From Nocardioides sp. zg-1228 (GTDB lineage Bacteria; Actinomycetota; Actinomycetes; Propionibacteriales; Nocardioidaceae): DNA of 64,000 nt. The translations under genes were made by a program, and so were the position numbers. The notes under the pieces are model-generated. The model did no database searches, was not told the origin of the DNA, and saw nothing but the letters and a program-made list of their open reading frames with translations. The stretch covers positions 1,612,001 to 1,676,000 of the forward strand of contig NZ_CP070961.1 of assembly GCF_017086465.1 (NCBI RefSeq), given 5' to 3'. Positions within the stretch are counted from its first letter, which is position 1. The number at the start of each line of letters is the position of its first letter. This document shows positions 61,396-64,000 of the stretch, one piece after another.

Positions 61396-63177
61396 ATGCC
61401 GCGCAACCAGGGCGCGCTCAGCCGGCTGGCCGAGCTGATGCGGCGGGTCAACTCCTCCACCGACACCGAGGTGATCCTCGAGGAGATCGCGCACGGCGTC
61501 GTCGACGTGCTGGGCTACGGCGTCGCGGCGATCGCCCGGCTCGAGGGAGACGCGCTCGTGATGACCCACGTCGCCGGACCGCCCGAGGTGGTCGCGCAGA
61601 TCCTGCACCGCCGCACCCCGGCCGAGCAGATCCTCGACGAGTTCCGCGAGGCCGACAAGTGGGGCATCCTCCGCTTCGTCCCGGCCGGACGGATGTCGCC
61701 CGAGCGCCTGCAGGCGGCGTGGATCCCCGAGCTCGACCCCGTCCCCGACCCGCAGGCGTGGCACCCCGAGCACGCGCTCTACGCCCCGCTCTACTCGGCG
61801 GGCGGGGAGCTGCTGGGCAACATGGCCGTCGACCTGCCGGCCGACGAACGGGTGCCCGACGAGGCCGACCGCGAGCTGCTGGAGATGTTCGCGGTGCAGG
61901 CCGGCGTGGCGCTCTCCAACGCCCGGGAGCGGGAGCGGCTCACCGACCGCGTACGCCTCGACCGCATGCTCACCACGGTCGCGGGCGCCGCCACCGCGCA
62001 GCACCTCGCCCAGGCGCTCGGGGCGGCCGTGGTGGCCGTCGCCGAGTCGCTCGGCACCGTGCAGACGGTGGTGCGCACCTTCCCCAGCGATGCCCAGGGC
62101 AGCGAGCTCGGCGTCGGCGCCCCGCACGCCTTCACCCCCGAGCAGGACGTGCCCGGGCTCCGCGAGGACCTCACCCGCCTCGCGGACCGGCTCGTGCTCC
62201 TCGAGCTCGGGGTCGACGACGAGACGCCGGAGGAGCTGCCGCGGAGCGCGGCCGGCCTGCAACGACTGATGCGAGGCCTGCGGGTCGACCGGGTGCTGGT
62301 GTGCCCGCTGGTCTCCCAGGACGACCTCGTCGGCTACCTCGTGCTCGGCTTCGGTGGACGGGCGCGCCCGGTCACCCCGGCCGAGGCCGACGCGGTGCTC
62401 GAGGTGGGGAGGCTCGTCGCGCAGACCGTGCGCGCGTCCCGCGTCCTGGAGACCGAGCAGCGCCTCGTGCAGGAGCTCCGCGAGCTGGCCCGCTACCGCA
62501 GCGAGCTGATCGCGACCATCTCCCACGAGCTCAAGACGCCGCTGACCGCGATCCTCGGCCACGCCGAGCTGATCGCCGACCGGCATCCCGAGCTGGCGTC
62601 GATCGACGCGATCATCCGCAACGCCGGCCGGCTCAACAACCTCGTCGCCAACCTGCTCCACTACTCCCGCATCCAGGGCCGGCGCGAGACCGTGCGGCGT
62701 GCGGTCGACCTCGCCGAGCTGTGCGAGGCCAGCGTCGACCTGCTGAGCATCCGGGCCAACCAGGCCGGGGTGAGGCTGCGCTTCGACCGCCCCGCCCTGG
62801 GGTCCGTGGTGGTGTTCGGCGATCCCGAGGAGCTCGCCCGGGTCATCGACAACATGGTCGACAACGCCGTGAAGTACACCCCCGAGGACGGCGCGGTGAC
62901 CGTGGCCATGTCGGTGGGCGACGACGAGGTGAGCGTCGAGGTCACCGACACCGGCATCGGCATCTCCCCGGCCGATCAGCAGAGCGTGTTCTCAGCGTTC
63001 CACCGCTCCACCAACCCCAACGCACTGTCGGTGCCGGGCACCGGGCTGGGGCTGCCGATCGCGCAGCGCATCGCGGAGTCGCACGGCGGCACGCTGTCGG
63101 TGTCCTCCGAGCTCGACCGGGGGAGCACCTTCCGCTTCACCCTGCCGTTGCGCTCCTCGCGAGAGCACGCCCACTGA
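61396..63177 (+). CDS. GAF-domain sensor histidine kinase
   Basis: A 593-residue soluble kinase. A GAF domain occupies about residues 20-185 and a second GAF-like region about 190-350. A HisKA helix holds His377 in SHELKTPLTAILGH, and an ATPase domain has DNMVDNAVKYTPEDG, DTGIGIS and GTGLGLPIAQ. With no membrane helix it senses a cytoplasmic signal. ATG 61396 is correctly spaced from GAGGGGAGG; GTG 61390 overlaps it. No response regulator is adjacent. Its end overlaps the convergent cydC by 41 bases. Confidence 0.9.
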   Translation: MPRNQGALSRLAELMRRVNSSTDTEVILEEIAHGVVDVLGYGVAAIARLEGDALVMTHVAGPPEVVAQILHRRTPAEQILDEFREADKWGILRFVPAGRMSPERLQAAWIPELDPVPDPQAWHPEHALYAPLYSAGGELLGNMAVDLPADERVPDEADRELLEMFAVQAGVALSNARERERLTDRVRLDRMLTTVAGAATAQHLAQALGAAVVAVAESLGTVQTVVRTFPSDAQGSELGVGAPHAFTPEQDVPGLREDLTRLADRLVLLELGVDDETPEELPRSAAGLQRLMRGLRVDRVLVCPLVSQDDLVGYLVLGFGGRARPVTPAEADAVLEVGRLVAQTVRASRVLETEQRLVQELRELARYRSELIATISHELKTPLTAILGHAELIADRHPELASIDAIIRNAGRLNNLVANLLHYSRIQGRRETVRRAVDLAELCEASVDLLSIRANQAGVRLRFDRPALGSVVVFGDPEELARVIDNMVDNAVKYTPEDGAVTVAMSVGDDEVSVEVTDTGIGISPADQQSVFSAFHRSTNPNALSVPGTGLGLPIAQRIAESHGGTLSVSSELDRGSTFRFTLPLRSSREHAH

Positions 63178-64000
63178 CCGAGGGCGCCGCCCCCGGCTCC
63201 AGGTGGACCACCCGGTCCATCGCGTCGAGGCCCACGGTGCCGTGGGTGATCCACACGATCGAGCGGCCCGCGCGCGCGGCGGAGCCGAGCATCTCGTCGG
63301 CGACGGCGCGAGCGGTCGGGCCGTCGAGGTGGGCGGTCGGCTCGTCGAGGACCAGGACGGGCGGATCCGCCAGCAGGGAGCGGGCCAGCGCCAGTCGCGC
63401 CCTCTCGCCGCCGGACACCTCGCGCCGGCCGTCGCCGACGTGGGTGTGGATGCCGGCCGGGAGCGCGTCGACCCAGGGGCCGAGCGACGCGCGGTCGAGC
63501 GCGGCGCGGACCGCGTCGTCGTCGGCCCCGGGGCGCGCGAGCCGGACGTTCTCGGCGACGGTGGAGGCGAAGACGTGCGGGTCGTCGTCGACGAGCCCCA
63601 CGCGCCGGCGTACGTCGTGGAGCGCGAGCCGCCGCAGGTCGGTGCCGCCGAGCATGACCTCTCCCGCGAGGGGGTCGATGAAGCGGACCAGCGTGGCGGC
63701 GAGCGTCGACTTGCCCGAGCCGGACGGCCCCGTGACGCCGAGGTGCTCACCGGGACGCAGCGCGAGGTGCTCCAGCGCCAGCGCCGGCCGCTCGGTCCAG
63801 CCGAGCTCGGCGTGGTGCATCGCGACGTCGTACGCCTCGGGCATCGCGGCGGGCACGTCGGGGTCGGTGACCGCGGGGGGAGTCTGGGCGAGCCGGTCGA
63901 GGCGCTCGCGCGCGGCGCGGGCGCGGACCGCCAGCGCGCCGGCGTCGGCGAGGGTCCCGGTGGCGTCGGCCAGGGCCAGCGGCACCAGGAGCAGCAGGGC
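63137..64000 (-). CDS. cydC: Thiol reductant ABC exporter subunit CydC, C-terminal part (5' end outside window)
   Basis: The frame runs off the window end. What is visible is the end of the membrane domain (LLLVPLALADATGTLADAGA) and a complete ATPase: Walker A GPSGSGKST, signature VSGGERARLALARS, Walker B VLVLDEPTAHLD and switch His in WITHGTVGLD. CydDC exports cysteine or glutathione and supports assembly of cytochrome bd oxidase; cydD and cydAB would be expected beyond the edge. The CydC name rests on the membrane-domain end and ATPase type, so moderate certainty. Confidence 0.75.
   Translation of the reverse strand, partial: ALLLLVPLALADATGTLADAGALAVRARAARERLDRLAQTPPAVTDPDVPAAMPEAYDVAMHHAELGWTERPALALEHLALRPGEHLGVTGPSGSGKSTLAATLVRFIDPLAGEVMLGGTDLRRLALHDVRRRVGLVDDDPHVFASTVAENVRLARPGADDDAVRAALDRASLGPWVDALPAGIHTHVGDGRREVSGGERARLALARSLLADPPVLVLDEPTAHLDGPTARAVADEMLGSAARAGRSIVWITHGTVGLDAMDRVVHLEPGAAPSVSGRALARSATAG

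Overview
The window is high-G+C DNA (roughly 70% or more over most of its length) from an actinobacterium. Gene content and order (glnA divergent from an RDD protein; DUF4191-lipA-lipB; a TIGR01777 protein; sucB-lpdA-pepA; gcvT; thyA-dfrA-GntR; dapA-rnj) suggest Nocardioides or a close relative in the Propionibacteriales. This placement is inferred from gene content, not from a phylogeny. A recurring feature is leaderless genes: a TANNNT -10 box 6-8 bases before an ATG or GTG, with no ribosome binding site.

Layout. 1-7.4 kb: the 3' end of a large secreted multidomain protein, a DadA-like oxidoreductase, a universal stress protein with an alcohol dehydrogenase, and a small disordered protein. 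7.4-11.1 kb: a sulfide/persulfide module. A TauE-type exporter, a rhodanese-DUF2892 membrane protein and an MBL-rhodanese enzyme are divergent from an ArsR-rhodanese fusion regulator, and two distinct palindromes lie between them. 11.1-18.6 kb: a GT87 glycosyltransferase, a DedA protein ending in a 32-bp tandem repeat, a MarR/RND efflux pair sharing one operator, a second alcohol dehydrogenase and a RibD-like reductase.

18.6-35.4 kb looks like a decaying accessory island. Gene density is low. It contains remnants of a GNAT acetyltransferase, an ABC ATPase, an IS110 transposase and an HK97-type phage capsid gene. Intact cargo includes a STAS protein, a membrane protein/winged-helix pair, a DUF998 protein, a TetR/KstD-like dehydrogenase pair, a zf-TFIIB protein, a DUF4287 protein and a GNAT enzyme. 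Its last part (about 31.5-35.1 kb) has visibly lower G+C and carries an unknown secreted protein, a GIY-YIG nuclease and an AAA-type ATPase. The last two are the best candidates for an undescribed (possibly defensive) system.

35.4-64 kb is conserved chromosome. It includes glutamine synthetase with a complete four-part GlnR box, lipoate biosynthesis (lipA, lipB), the lipoate-dependent enzymes that use it (sucB, lpdA, gcvT), and a fused heterodimeric ABC exporter with one degenerate ATP site. It also has leucyl aminopeptidase, a quinone oxidoreductase behind a MerR-type promoter, thyA/dfrA folate genes, dapA, RNase J, a GAF sensor kinase and the C-terminal part of CydC, which runs off the end.
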